A DNA stretch of 64,000 bases, from positions 1,116,001-1,180,000 of the forward strand of contig NZ_CP133261.1 of assembly GCF_030931715.1 (NCBI RefSeq), written 5' to 3'. Origin of the DNA: Tissierella sp. MB52-C2 (lineage in GTDB: Bacteria > Bacillota > Clostridia > Tissierellales > Tissierellaceae). A model generated the notes under the pieces. It searched no databases and was not told where the DNA came from. It saw only the letters and a program-made list of their open reading frames with translations. Of this stretch, positions 43,126-53,242 are shown in pieces. Position 1 is the stretch's first letter. Each line of letters opens with the position of its first letter. A program made the translations under genes and the position numbers.

Positions 43126-43911
43126 TTAATCACCAATGATTAATTGATTTTGATCATTAAAGAAAGTCTTATAGCCTAGCTGTACAAAAAAAATTACAGT
43201 TAATGCTACACTGCCAAGTATTCCAAGCATAATGGCAATTTGATATTCTATCGCTGTAATAGGTGAGATGCCGGATAGTATTTGACCTGTCATCATGCCA
43301 GGTAAGAAAACAATCCCCATACCAACCATGGAATTAATAGTTGGCAGTATTGCTGAATCAAAAGCATTGTTCACAATGTGTTTTGCAGCTGTTTTTGGAG
43401 TTGCTCCAAGCATTAAGGCTCCTTCAACTAAATTTTTCTGTGTGTGCATTCCATCAACTAAACGACTAACTCCCAAAGAGATACCAGTCATAGAATTGCC
43501 TATCAGCATACCAGCAATTGGAATAAAGTATTGAGGATCATACCAGGGCGATATGCGTATAACTACAAGTAGAAAATAGAATAGGCAGGAAACAGTACCG
43601 CCAATCATTGATAATGCAATTATTTGTTTAAGCTTTGGCGAAAGCTTTGATTTACTCCTCTTTATGATGTTATAGATAGAAAATACCTCCATTGCAATTA
43701 AAACAAGAAGTGTGTACAGAGGAGACGGGTTTTTAAAAAGGTAAACTAGAATATACCCTGTAAGAATAAGCTGAATTGTCATTCTTACGGAAGAAATAAG
43801 TATTTCTGTTTCTCTTGGAATTCCTTTTAACTTAACAATAATCATTAAAATAAAAACAAAGATATAAGCAGCAATCATTTGCAATAGATGCAGATCAATT
43901 ACACTATTCAT
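43126..43911 (-). CDS. fetB: Iron-export ABC permease, FetB type
   Basis: 261 residues with seven or eight hydrophobic segments. GNSMTGISLGVSRLVDGMHT, ALMLGATPKTAAK and VGMGIVFLPGMMTGQILSG are hallmarks of the UPF0014/FetB (YbbM) family. It forms an exporter with the ATPase encoded three bases upstream, and in E. coli the pair lowers intracellular iron. It shares an operon with a PadR regulator. Confidence 0.88.
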   Translation of the reverse strand: MNSVIDLHLLQMIAAYIFVFILMIIVKLKGIPRETEILISSVRMTIQLILTGYILVYLFKNPSPLYTLLVLIAMEVFSIYNIIKRSKSKLSPKLKQIIALSMIGGTVSCLFYFLLVVIRISPWYDPQYFIPIAGMLIGNSMTGISLGVSRLVDGMHTQKNLVEGALMLGATPKTAAKHIVNNAFDSAILPTINSMVGMGIVFLPGMMTGQILSGISPITAIEYQIAIMLGILGSVALTVIFFVQLGYKTFFNDQNQLIIGD

Positions 43912-43914
43912 TTG

Positions 43915-44553
43915 CTATACCTCCTTGGAATTTACAACTTTGCCTTGATAAATTTCTATAATATTTTCTGAATAAGTCTGTGCAACTTTTTTTGAATGAG
44001 TGACCATAATTAAAGTTTTGTTTGTTTCTTTTGTGTATGCAACTAATTTTTCAATGATAATTTGTTCTGTTTCTTCATCCATTGCAGAGGAAGGTTCATC
44101 CAATAAAAAGACTTCAGGATCAAGCAGGATTACTCTTCCTAAAGCAAGTCTTTGTTTTTCACCGCCAGATAACTTATCGCTGTCATCATTGAGATCCTTA
44201 TTCAAATGAACTATATTTAGAATATGGCCAAGTTTTACATCATCAACTGTTGGCTTTTCTGCAAATTTTAGTCCTATAAGAAGGTTATCTCTAACAGTTC
44301 CAGGAAAAATCGCTGGAAGCTGTGGCAGCATTACAACATTTCTTCTTAATTGTACAGAATTAATAGTATTTAAAGGTTTATCGTTATAAAAGATTTCTCC
44401 ACTATCACAGCTTATTAGTTTATTTAGGAGACGTAAAAGTGTAGATTTTCCACTTCCACTTTGTCCAACAATACACGTAACTTTGTATTTTTTTATATCA
44501 AGATCATTAATGTCTAGAATATTTCTGTATTTTACTTTCTTGAGCGAAAACAT
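43915..44553 (-). CDS. fetA: Iron-export ABC ATPase, FetA type
   Basis: 212 residues: Walker A GQSGSGKSTL, signature KLSGGEKQRLALG, Walker B VFLLDEPSSAMD. The short N-terminus (SLKKVKYRNILDI) is usual for FetA/YbbL. It lies between the PadR gene and fetB on the same strand with 19- and 3-base gaps. Confidence 0.88.
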   Translation of the reverse strand: MFSLKKVKYRNILDINDLDIKKYKVTCIVGQSGSGKSTLLRLLNKLISCDSGEIFYNDKPLNTINSVQLRRNVVMLPQLPAIFPGTVRDNLLIGLKFAEKPTVDDVKLGHILNIVHLNKDLNDDSDKLSGGEKQRLALGRVILLDPEVFLLDEPSSAMDEETEQIIIEKLVAYTKETNKTLIMVTHSKKVAQTYSENIIEIYQGKVVNSKEV

Positions 44554-44572
44554 ACAATTCTATCCCCTTTCG

Positions 44573-44881
44573 TTAATCTTTAATTTCTTTAAATAATTCA
44601 TAGGCTTTCTTTCGTGCTTCAACCAAGACTTCATTACCTAGCTCGGTTATATTGTAGTACTTTCTAATTTTACCCTCTACTGTTTTTTCTTCTTTTTCTA
44701 GGAGTCCACTGGATTCCATGCTGTGAAGAAGAGGATATAGCGTTCCTGGGCTCATATCATAGCCATGTTCACTAAGTTCTTCTATCATCCAAGCACCGTA
44801 AAAAGGTTCTTTCTTTGCATGATGAAGTATGTGAATTTGAATAAAAGCTAGAAAAAGTTTCCTCAAAATTTTGTCTTGCAT
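44573..44881 (-). CDS. PadR-family transcriptional regulator
   Basis: 102 residues: IQIHILHHAKKEPFYGAWMI, SPGTLYPLLHSMESSGLLEK and KYYNITELG form the PadR winged helix. It is the first gene of the operon with fetA and fetB and probably controls it. Upstream lie TCGATATCGA (44919-44928) and CCGAT, a likely operator. Confidence 0.88.
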   Translation of the reverse strand: MQDKILRKLFLAFIQIHILHHAKKEPFYGAWMIEELSEHGYDMSPGTLYPLLHSMESSGLLEKEEKTVEGKIRKYYNITELGNEVLVEARKKAYELFKEIKD

Positions 44882-45205
44882 TTTAGACCACCTCTAATGT
44901 ATAATTTAATTACTAAAATCGATATCGAAATCCGATAATATTATATCACCTATGATTTTGCAATACAAGTTCAATTTGGTATATTTATAATTACCAATTT
45001 GAATAGAAGTATGAAGTATTTTAACACTAATGGAGTAGTGTTTTTATTTATGTTTAAACTTTTATATGACTATCATTGCTATTTTCAAAGTGTATAGAAA
45101 CTTCCTTCAGGTTAAAAACTGACTGTAAAAGTAGGAGATATAAATCTAACTTAATTTTTAATAATATATAATATGTTAATTGAAGGGTGAAAGGATGACT
45201 TTATT
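44882..45205. other. Divergent promoter region, PadR/fet and chromate genes
   Basis: It holds the palindrome TCGATATCGA (44919-44928) close to the PadR start and the GAAAGGATG ribosome region (45187-45195) before the chromate transporter. No gene. Confidence 0.5.
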
Positions 45206-46405
45206 TTGAAAACAGAGAAAAACTTAGAAAATCAAAAAAGAGTAAGATGGAGAACTTTTTTAAAAGATGTATTCATTTGCTCTTTGGGATCATATGGAGG
45301 GCCTGAAGCCCATTATGGTGTATTTACAGATCAAATGGTTATAAAGAAAAATTATTTAACAGAAGAAGAGTTGGTTGAACTTATTGCTTTAACTGGCATT
45401 TTACCTGGTCCAAGTAGCACACAAACAATTGTTGCCATTGGCTATAAGATGGGGGGACCCTTATTGGCGCTACTGACTATGTTAGTATGGGCCTTGCCAG
45501 TGCTAATATTGATGACCTTGCTTTCATTTTTAAGCGAATTTTTAGGTAACATGAATATATCTCAGGATGGGCTTCGTTATATTGGGCCAATGGCCGTAGG
45601 ATTTATTGCTGTAGCTGCATATCATATAGGTCGTAAAGTAGTAACAGACAAGATTACTACTTTGCTGCTACTGCTGGGAATCATAATTACTTACTCTATT
45701 CGAGAACCCTGGATTTATCCGTTAGTTCTAATTTTGGGTGGAGTGGTGAGTATTATTGTTTCAAAAGAGAAGAATCTTTGGAATCATGTGAAAATAAACC
45801 CTCCTTGGAGATATTTGATAGTCTTTGGAATCTTTGCAATAGGAGGTATTCTTCTTAATTTTATATGGAATAACAGAATAGTTTATTTGTTTGAAAGTTT
45901 TTACCGATATGGTTATTTGGTTATTGGTGGTGGGCAGGTAGTGGTACCACTTATGTATAGTGAGTTAGTGGAAGTGAATAAGTTTATGACAAATCAGGAG
46001 TTTTTGACTGGATATGGACTTGTCCAAGGGATGCCTGGACCAATGTTTAGTTTTAGTGCATATGCAGGAGGAATGGCAGCTCGTGGTGGTGGGGTAGTGA
46101 CACAAATATTAGGTGCTATGGCAGGAGGTATAGGAATCTTTTTACCAGGTCTACTCTTAATTTACTTCATATATCCAATATGGGAAAATTTAAAGAAAAT
46201 TAAGGGAATAAAAGTTGCTTTGAAAGGTGTTACGGCCGTTGCTGGTGGATTAATTACAGTAGCTGCAATAGTTCTAATGCAAAAGAATGGATTTATGATT
46301 GATAATATTATAGTTGTTTTTATTACAATAATATTGTTACTGACAAAGAAAATCCCAGCACCATTGATTGTAATACTTGTTTTGATAGCAGGATTTATTT
46401 TGTAA
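45206..46405 (+). CDS. chrA: Chromate transporter ChrA, two-domain
   Basis: 399 residues from a TTG start. The first CHR domain has SLGSYGGPEAHYGVF and LPGPSSTQT; the second has VIGGGQVVVPLM and VQGMPGPMFSFSAYAG. The fused two-domain form has about ten to twelve helices. It probably exports chromate or a related oxyanion; sulfate-related roles are also possible. Stands alone. Confidence 0.88.
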   Translation: MKTEKNLENQKRVRWRTFLKDVFICSLGSYGGPEAHYGVFTDQMVIKKNYLTEEELVELIALTGILPGPSSTQTIVAIGYKMGGPLLALLTMLVWALPVLILMTLLSFLSEFLGNMNISQDGLRYIGPMAVGFIAVAAYHIGRKVVTDKITTLLLLLGIIITYSIREPWIYPLVLILGGVVSIIVSKEKNLWNHVKINPPWRYLIVFGIFAIGGILLNFIWNNRIVYLFESFYRYGYLVIGGGQVVVPLMYSELVEVNKFMTNQEFLTGYGLVQGMPGPMFSFSAYAGGMAARGGGVVTQILGAMAGGIGIFLPGLLLIYFIYPIWENLKKIKGIKVALKGVTAVAGGLITVAAIVLMQKNGFMIDNIIVVFITIILLLTKKIPAPLIVILVLIAGFIL

Positions 46406-46544
46406 TGGAGAAGGAAATGTTTAAGTTCCAAGGTCTTTTTATAATGTGGGAGATCATTATTTGGAATTTTGAGCCTAAATAAAGATAATTATTTTATAAT
46501 ACTTAAAGCTAGTATTATACTTATTTAAGATGATTTTTTAGGAA

Positions 46545-46606
46545 TATAAATGCATTGAGATATAAAGATCTTGGTGCCTTTATTTTATATAAATCTAAAA
46601 TTAAAT
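46545..46606. repeat. Conserved 60-base hairpin repeat, copy 1
   Basis: ATAAATGCATTGAGATATAA and AGATCTTGGTGCCTTTATTT, then TATATAAATCTAAAATTAA. The same arrangement, with a TAAATGCAYTARG stem and a TTTATTTTATAT tail, occurs at 50449 and 59782. This copy has mismatches in the stem. Confidence 0.6.
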
Positions 46607-46618
46607 ATAGAAAATTAA

Positions 46619-46660
46619 GAGGCGAAGTCTTCGATGATATGCTCCCCTCTTAGTATCAGA
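46619..46660 (+). repeat. Orphan IS end, copy 4
   Basis: AGAGGCGAAGTCTTCGATGA then ATATGCTCCCCTCTTAG, like the end at 38.4 kb. It lies directly against the defective IS3 copy. Confidence 0.5.
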
Positions 46661-46667
46661 CTGTACT

Positions 46668-47180
46668 GGACACGATTAGATAGACACGACAAATAGTTTA
46701 TTTAGTCAGGTTCAGTTTTTCATATTCTAAGGGAGATAGATAACCAAGTGAGGAGTGTCTTCGCGTCCTATTATAAAATAGTTCTATATATTCAAATATA
46801 GCCTTCTTAGCCTCTTCACGTGTAGCAAAAACTTTATTATTATCCATTATTTCTGTTTTTAATGATTTATTAAAAGACCCCATAATTGCATTATCATAGG
46901 GGTTGCCAGCATTACTCATACTCGGCACGATCCCAAGTTTTATTTCTCGTATCTGCAGAGAAATTTTGCATAAGAATATTATTTTTTATTAGGTCTTGTT
47001 GAATCTTTTTATAATTGCCGTGCTTTTTCCTAGGGTGTTTTCCAGATAAACCGCACTCTTTCATTATCCTGTACACTCTTTTATACCCCTAGCATCTAGT
47101 TCTATTTTTACTCTTCTATATCCATAACACATCTTAAATTGGTTATGTATATCTGTAATATATTCTTTTAAAGCCTCATG
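46668..47180 (-). mobile_element. Deleted copy of the IS3-family element
   Basis: The left end TGGAC and GATTAGATAGACACGACAAA, and nearly all following bases, match the IS at 8454. Near 46925 (SMSNAGNPYDNAIMGSFNKS) the sequence jumps to the region around the orfA-orfB middle (KHGNYKKIQ...), and further deletions follow. After AAAGCCTCAT at 47180 the match ends. It has no right end and no complete transposase. Its orfB tail keeps the natural stop after LNLTK. Confidence 0.88.
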
Positions 47181-47199
47181 TAGTATATGACAAAATATA

Positions 47200-47385
47200 T
47201 AGAATAGATATTTTATTGAAGGCATGGAAGCAAGTTGAAATCAACAAGGGAACTGGGGATATAGATGAAATATACATGAAGATGTTGTTAAATACGGAGA
47301 GTTTAAACTTCTCAAAGAAATACAGCAGAAATTAATGGAGAACAGATATAATCGCTGGAGTATAATAAAAATACTAAAAAACTAA
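47200..47385 (+). pseudogene. Group II intron reverse transcriptase remnant
   Basis: A frame reading LLKAWKQVEINKGTGDIDEI, and KLLKEIQQKLMENRYNRW in another frame, resembles the start of LtrA-like maturases (WKxVxxNKGxxGID ... LxxxLxxxxY). No catalytic domain remains. It lies at the broken edge of the deleted IS copy. Confidence 0.45.
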
Positions 47386-47757
47386 AATCTTAGATCTATG
47401 AATTTTGTTTGAGTTCAGTGGAGATGATTGTTATTTCTCCTGTACTCCGATCCTAATTGAGGTAAACAAGGTGCAGGAAACTTAGATTTTCACTTTATAT
47501 GTTATATATTAGATATGTGAATTGATATATATAGTTAAGGTTAAAGTTTAACATAAATAGGACAAAGGTGAATAAATACAGTTTTGTAAGGTTAATGTAA
47601 TAGATTAAGATTAACTAATATAGTTAGAGTTGATTTATTTTATCATTTATATAAAATTATTGATAGATTTTCATATATCGTTACGAAGTATTATATGAAG
47701 GGGTAATTACTTAATACAATCTACATGTAGAAAGTAGTATGGGGAAAGGTGGTAATA
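47386..47757. other. Gap before the sigma factor
   Basis: No gene seen. The last part should contain the promoter of the sigma factor operon. The ribosome site AAAGGTGG is at 47745-47752. Confidence 0.4.
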
Positions 47758-48318
47758 TTGAGTATAACTGAAGAAAACTTTATTGAACAGATGAAAAAGA
47801 AAAATGAGAAGGCTTTAGAGTATGTTATAGATAATTATGCTTGGATTCTCAAAACTGTTATAAAAAAACATCTGCATTATCTACCCAATTTTTACGAAGA
47901 GTGTATGAATGATTGTCTATTAGCTATTTGGGAAAATATTGACTGTTATGATGCTAAGAAGAGTAGTTTTAAAAACTGGGTAGGAGGAATTGCAAGATAT
48001 AAGTCTATAGATTATGCAAGGAAGTATTTAAAGGACTTAGAAAATAAAAATATAGAAGATGTAATTATCCCTGAAGAAGATAGTTCTTTAAAGAATATTT
48101 TAGAGAGAGAATTCAGCATTGAAGTTGAAAAAATACTTTGTAGTCTATCAAAAGAAGATAAAGATATCTTTAAAAAGCTGTATTTTGAAGATAGAGACAT
48201 GGATGAAGTATCTAGAGATACAGGTCTCAGCAAGTCTATCCTATATAATAGAATTTCACGAGGAAAAAAGAAAATTCGAAAAGGGATTAAGGGAGTGTAT
48301 AAAAATGAAGGACTCTAA
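47758..48318 (+). CDS. ECF-type sigma factor
   Basis: 186 residues from the TTG at 47758, placed six bases after AAAGGTGG (the GTG at 47749 lies within that site). Region 2 has YEECMNDCLLAIWENIDCYD then FKNWVGGIARYKSIDYAR; region 4 has FEDRDMDEVSRDTGLSKSIL. It overlaps the next gene by 15 bases. Together they form a sigma/membrane-antisigma pair, so it should respond to an envelope stress. Confidence 0.88.
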   Translation: MSITEENFIEQMKKKNEKALEYVIDNYAWILKTVIKKHLHYLPNFYEECMNDCLLAIWENIDCYDAKKSSFKNWVGGIARYKSIDYARKYLKDLENKNIEDVIIPEEDSSLKNILEREFSIEVEKILCSLSKEDKDIFKKLYFEDRDMDEVSRDTGLSKSILYNRISRGKKKIRKGIKGVYKNEGL

Positions 48319-49360
48319 AGATATATATAGACTTTTAAATCAAGTAGAATTTAATATCGAAGATTATGAAAAAAAGGAGTTAGAGGATATGGAAAAACAA
48401 AATTTGAAAAATAATCTAAAAAAGAGTATGAAGAAGAGATTTAACTTTAAGAGATTTGGTGCAACAGCTGCTGCTTTAATCTTGACGGTGGGTATTTTAA
48501 GTCAGACATCTTTTGGAAAGATTGTATATGCCAATGCAGAATCAAAGATTGCAGAGTTAAGCTATTCTATAGGAAGAGCCTTAGGCACTGAAAAAAATAT
48601 TCAGCCTTATGCTAATGTAGTAAATGAGGTAGTGGAGAATAATGGAGTAGGAATAAAGTTGATGGATGTGATCATAGATAAAGATGAGCTTATATTATCT
48701 ACAATTTTAAATACAAATGAACCTATAGAAGGGGTTGTTTTTAATAAAACTATATTTATAGATGGAAAGAAGAGAGAGACTAAAGGAGCAAGCGGCATCA
48801 GTGGAGCAATTGATGATTCTAATACCATATTTTCTGAAATCTATTTTATAGATATGGAGGATATTGAGCTTAAAGATGATATGGATATAAGAATTGTATT
48901 TGATGCCTTAAACTACTTTACAGGTGAATCTGAAAAAAAAGTAAAGGGAAAATGGGAATTTGAATTTAGGGCAAATGGTAGTGAATTAATGGATAATACC
49001 AATGCTTTGCCTTTAGATTATTCATTCAATATAGATAACAACAAATATACATTGGAGGAATTTAGATATAATCCTGTAAGTCAAAAGATATATGGAAAAA
49101 TAGACCAAAAACATAAGGGAGACTATGATATTTCCTTAAGAGGTAATGACAACCTAGGAAATAAAGTTGAATTTGGTATAAGTCGTATGTCTGATAAGGA
49201 TATGGTATTTAAGTATCAAAATATTTATGGAGATCTATCTGATAATCTAACATCTATTACTTTAACTCCATATGCTGTAAAATTCCCAGAAGAAAGTGGT
49301 AGAATGAATAATGATTATAAACAAGTTGGAGAGGAATTTACAATATATTTAAATAGATAA
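48304..49360 (+). CDS. DUF4179 membrane protein, likely anti-sigma factor
   Basis: 352 residues from the ATG at 48304 with GGGAG upstream. About 55 charged residues face the cytoplasm (KNNLKKSMKKRFNFKRFG), one helix follows (ATAAALILTVGILSQTSFG), and then a large outside region begins with the DUF4179 part (SYSIGRALGTEKNIQPYANV). This is the usual partner of clostridial ECF sigma factors. Translation overlap with the sigma gene supports that role. Confidence 0.85.
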
Positions 49361-49378
49361 CATTAAAAAGATGAAAAT

Positions 49379-50326
49379 GCTATAAACTTTAACTTCAATG
49401 GAGTAAAGAATACATCTCCAGCAGAAACAGTAGAAAGTTGTGCACTGGACTATTGTGTAAACAGAGGTAAAGAATTAATAAATTGGGATAAAAAATATCC
49501 ACGTAAGATCATAAGTAATAGTAAAGTACGTGGAGTTGGAATGGCTATTGCTCGACAGGGATCAGGTATAGCAAGAGTTGATATGGGATCTGCTACTATA
49601 AACATGTGTGATGATGGATCGTTTACATTATTAGTAGGTGCTACAGATCTTGGGACTGGTAGTGACACTATATTGTCACAAATCTGTGCAGAAACTATCG
49701 GGGTAGATTTTGATAAGATCAATATCATTGCCTCAGACACGGATATAACTCCATATGATGGAGGTGCTTATGCATCTAGTACTACCTATGTAACTGGAAA
49801 TGCAGTACTAAAAGCTGCTTCAGAAATGAAACGATTAATTGAGTTAGAGGGAGCTAAAGTTCTGGGAGTAGAAGTAGATAATGTGGAATTTAATGGTAAA
49901 GAAGTCAAAGTGGAGGGTTATAATGAAAAAATTAGTTTAGAAGACTTAGCCACTAAACTGATATATACCAGAAAACAATTAACAGCTCCAGATTCCTATC
50001 TAGCTCATAAATCTCCACCTCCATATATGTCAGAATTTGCAGAGGTAGAAGTTGATTTAGAAATTGGGAAAATGATAACTAATAATCTTATGAAATATAA
50101 AATACCTACAAGAAAAGATATTGGACGAATTACAGTAGAATTTGCAGAAAGCTATGAGCCAACTGGACCATTTGGTGCCAAATCAATAGGTGAGGTTGTC
50201 ATTAATAGTTCTTCTCCGGCAATTCAGGATGCAATATTTAATGCAACTGGTGTTAGAGTAAGATCTCTTCCCATAACTCCAGAAAAAGTTTTAAAAGGAT
50301 TAAAACAATTAAGTAAGAAAAAATAG
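49379..50326 (+). pseudogene. Xanthine dehydrogenase molybdopterin-binding subunit remnant
   Basis: No start codon. The frame reads RGVGMAIARQGSGIARVDMG, ATDLGTGSDTILSQICAET and YASSTTYVTGNAV, then TGPFGAKSIGEVV near the end with the active-site Glu (GAKSIGE). This is the C-terminal third of a xanthine dehydrogenase-type large subunit. Between EVDLEIGK and MITNNLMKYKIPT about 60 residues are deleted. It sits right behind the DUF4179 gene, so a deletion or insertion joined unrelated segments. Confidence 0.8.
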
Positions 50327-50782
50327 ATGAGTAGGATTCATTGATATGCTGAAAAGGTATATTTAAGGTAATAAACTGCTATTAATATATAGCTTTAATA
50401 GTTCATCTATTCTCTACCCTACAATATATATAAAAACTTAATAATTAAAACTATAAATGCATTAGGATACCAATATCTTAATGCATTTATTTTATATCAC
50501 TCCAAAACTAATTAAGGGATCTATACTTAAGACCAGATACTAGTCTAATTGAGTATAGCAAGAATATTTAATCGAAAGAGAATAGTAAAATAAAACTGAA
50601 CTCTTTAAGTTATTCCCAAGCTACTTCTTAAAACTTTTTGAATCTCGAATTAGTGATATTTTCAATATTCATTGCTAATGTAAGGTTAGTACTGAAGATA
50701 AAAGTAGTTATATCAAAGATATTTCTAATGGATAAGTTATAGTATGTTTTACCTGGGCATAATATATATGGGGGTGTGGATA
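50327..50782. other. Gap with hairpin repeat
   Basis: Apart from the 60-base hairpin repeat at 50449-50514 nothing is recognised. Confidence 0.5.
50449..50514. repeat. Conserved 60-base hairpin repeat, copy 2
   Basis: ACTATAAATGCATTAGGATA and TATCTTAATGCATTTATTTT, followed by ATATCACTCCAAAACTAATT. The preceding bases AATTAAAACTATAAATGCA are shared with the copy at 59782, so the repeat is longer than the hairpin itself. Confidence 0.65.
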
Positions 50783-51310
50783 ATGTTAAAACATTCATCT
50801 TTTAAAAAGTGGGAAGTTGTTGGTTTTTTCTGGATTGTCATATTGGGCTCACTGCTACATTTTACTTTTGAATTATCTGGAGGGTCTAAATTAGTTGCTT
50901 TATTTAGTCCAGTAAATGAGAGCGTGTGGGAACATTTAAAACTGGGATACTTTTCATTAACATTTTTCATGATAATAAAGTATTTTTTTATAAAGAATAA
51001 GGTGGATAATTTCTTTATAGCCAATTTTATGGGAATAATATCTATGTCTATTTTCATTATAGTTGTATTTTATAGTTATGAAGCTATAACTGGCAGCCAC
51101 AATCTAATAGTAGATATTGGCTCTTTTGTATTAGGTGCATTACTTTGTCAAATAATAAGCTATAACATTATGACAAAGAATATAAGAGTATCAGATAGTT
51201 TTGGATTAATAATGTTTATACTTATGGGTTTAAGCTTTATGTTTTTTACATTTTATCCATTGCATATACCATTATTTATGGACTCAAGAGGCTTTTATGG
51301 AATAAAATAA
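50783..51310 (+). CDS. DUF6512-like membrane protein
   Basis: 175 residues from the ATG at 50783 (GGGGGTG upstream). Five or six hydrophobic segments; the motif GSLLHFTFELSGGS and SPVNESVWEHLKLGYF are the marks of a family of six-helix clostridial membrane proteins (DUF6512). Function unknown. It stands alone. Confidence 0.7.
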   Translation: MLKHSSFKKWEVVGFFWIVILGSLLHFTFELSGGSKLVALFSPVNESVWEHLKLGYFSLTFFMIIKYFFIKNKVDNFFIANFMGIISMSIFIIVVFYSYEAITGSHNLIVDIGSFVLGALLCQIISYNIMTKNIRVSDSFGLIMFILMGLSFMFFTFYPLHIPLFMDSRGFYGIK

Positions 51311-51381
51311 CTATATTTCTTGGGAGAACAGTTTTGATTTTGTATCATAATATTCCAACTAAATTTGATACTTTAATTATA

Positions 51382-51430
51382 TCAAAAAGAGCTTGAAATT
51401 ACAGCTAATCACTGTCTTTTCAAGCTCTCC
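51382..51430. terminator. Shared terminator
   Basis: AGAGCTTGAAA and TTTTCAAGCTCT form a hairpin between the convergent DUF6512 and DUF378 genes. Confidence 0.75.
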
Positions 51431-51479
51431 ATTAATTAATTAAATTAGAGGATTTTTTCAGTAGTCCTGATTAACATCC

Positions 51480-51689
51480 TTATTCTTTTATTACTGGTCT
51501 ATCTTTATCTCTTTCCATTAAGAATTTTATACAATATAACCCTGCTAATCCTACCAGTCCATATACAATTCTACTAAGAACTGCATCTTGTCCTCCGAAA
51601 ATTGTAGCAACTAAATCAAATTGGAATAATGCAATTAATCCCCAGTTTAATGCTCCTATTATTACTAAAACTAAGCTCAGTGTATCCAT
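51480..51689 (-). CDS. DUF378 small membrane protein 2
   Basis: 69 residues with the full family pattern: LVIIGALNWGLIALFQFDLV, ATIFGG, and a second helix RIVYGLVGLAGLYCIKFL. AAAGGAG precedes it on the minus strand. A second, more divergent member is at 38.5 kb. Confidence 0.85.
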   Translation of the reverse strand: MDTLSLVLVIIGALNWGLIALFQFDLVATIFGGQDAVLSRIVYGLVGLAGLYCIKFLMERDKDRPVIKE

Positions 51690-52202
51690 TATATTTCTCC
51701 TTTCAATTTTATTAATTTGTAAATATTTCTATAATTTTAATATTTCCTATTTATTTAAAAATAAACATATAATTTACAAAGCTGTAATGTCATTATACAT
51801 ATGATTATAGGACTCAAATCCACCAGATTCAAAACTGCATCTATAGTTATTACCTATCAGTTAATCCATTAATATGTCCAACACACCCAAAACAATGTGT
51901 GCTAATCCATAGCCTATTAGTCCAGTTGTTATCATTACTTCTCTATTTTTGCTTCACATTTGGACACCATAATTGCCAAAGTTTGCATATGTAACAAAAT
52001 TAAGGAATCTATTTCCTAAATTCTGTGATAGAACAATATTTAATAGAACATGTAGAAATTTACATTGGATGATTTGAGTGATAACAGAAGAAAATTGAAA
52101 AAATAGAGTTTAAATTATAAGGTTACTGGTTGATGGATTGATAGATGAATTATATAATATGATGTACATAAGTAAAATAAGGCGAATTAAATGGAGTATA
52201 TT
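51690..52202. other. Intergenic region without recognisable genes
   Basis: 513 bases, AT-rich. A possible short remnant on the minus strand (51850-51970) cannot be assigned. The ribosome site of the next gene is GGAG at 52193-52196. Confidence 0.4.
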
Positions 52203-52529
52203 ATGGTAGGAAAGTATAAAGTAATAACTTTGTGTGGGAGTACGAGGTTTAAAGATGAGTTCTTGAAAGTACAAAAACAATTAACTCTAGAAGGGAATAT
52301 AGTTATTTCAGTAGGATTGTTTGGACATGCTGATGGTGAGTTTGAAAATGTCATCACTCCTGAAATTAAAGTAATGCTTGACGATATACATAAAAGAAAA
52401 ATCGATATGTCGGATGAAATTTATGTGATTAACAAAAACGGATATATAGGCGAAAGTACAAAAGGTGAAATAGAATACGCTATAAAGACTGGAAAAAGGG
52501 TTGATTATTTAGAGTGCCATAATGCTTAG
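52203..52529 (+). CDS. Nucleoside 2-deoxyribosyltransferase-like/DUF4406-type protein
   Basis: 108 residues from the ATG at 52203, chosen because GGAG at 52193-52196 lies six bases before it. VITLCGSTRFKDEFLKVQ at the start, DMSDEIYVINKNGYIGEST and GEIEYAIKTGKRV are the conserved blocks of a Rossmann-like family related to nucleoside deoxyribosyltransferases. The final conserved positions are present, so it may be active, but the substrate is unknown. Confidence 0.75.
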   Translation: MVGKYKVITLCGSTRFKDEFLKVQKQLTLEGNIVISVGLFGHADGEFENVITPEIKVMLDDIHKRKIDMSDEIYVINKNGYIGESTKGEIEYAIKTGKRVDYLECHNA

Positions 52530-52586
52530 TCTGTTTCACAATATTTATAAAATGTGTAATAGATGAATATAAACAGGGAGGATTAA

Positions 52587-53027
52587 ATGAAAATAGCAAG
52601 TATGCTTGAAAATAAAAAGATTAAAGTAGCTGAAATTCCAAAATGGGGAACTTTTCTACGAAAACTGTGGGAAGATAACTTTGCTAATCATTTAACTCTT
52701 GAAGAGAAAAAGGATATATATCTTTGGAACAATAATGATTTTTGTGGTTATTTATGGCACCTGTTTAGCTATGAGAAAAAAGAATGTCTACAAGGACAAG
52801 AAGCTGAAAAGGCCTTTAATGATGAGCATAAGGGTTCTTGTTATGTATTTTGGCAACACACAGATTATGTTTTAATTCTTGAGAATGCAGATGTACTGAA
52901 TTCAAATGATTTAGAGGGAGAATATGATATCTATGTTGTGGATAAAGAATTTAATTGGACTTATGTAAAGACACATGAAACTGGGTTGTGCGGATCTTAC
53001 TACGGTCGAAAAGATACAAAAATATAA
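52587..53027 (+). CDS. DUF4275-like protein
   Basis: 146 residues with GGGAGG upstream. WGTFLRKLWEDNFANHLTLE, YLWHLFSYEKKECLQGQEAE, CYVFWQHTDYVLILENA and DIYVVDKEFNWTYVKTHE form the pattern of the DUF4275 family in Firmicutes. No membrane or catalytic motif seen. Function unknown. Confidence 0.7.
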   Translation: MKIASMLENKKIKVAEIPKWGTFLRKLWEDNFANHLTLEEKKDIYLWNNNDFCGYLWHLFSYEKKECLQGQEAEKAFNDEHKGSCYVFWQHTDYVLILENADVLNSNDLEGEYDIYVVDKEFNWTYVKTHETGLCGSYYGRKDTKI

Positions 53028-53242
53028 AAAATGCTTGATTTCACATACGTAGAAAAAAGCAAGGAATGGTATTTGGCCGAATGAATATCCTATCATTTCT
53101 TCAAACAATAGGATACTATAGGGAGTTATTTAGTATTGGGATTAGACCATAAGAAATTGTTGAATGGATATTAAGGTGGCAAACAAATGAATTTGTTTCT
53201 CTATATTAAAGAGAACTTACATTCCATGCAAGGAGGATAAGT

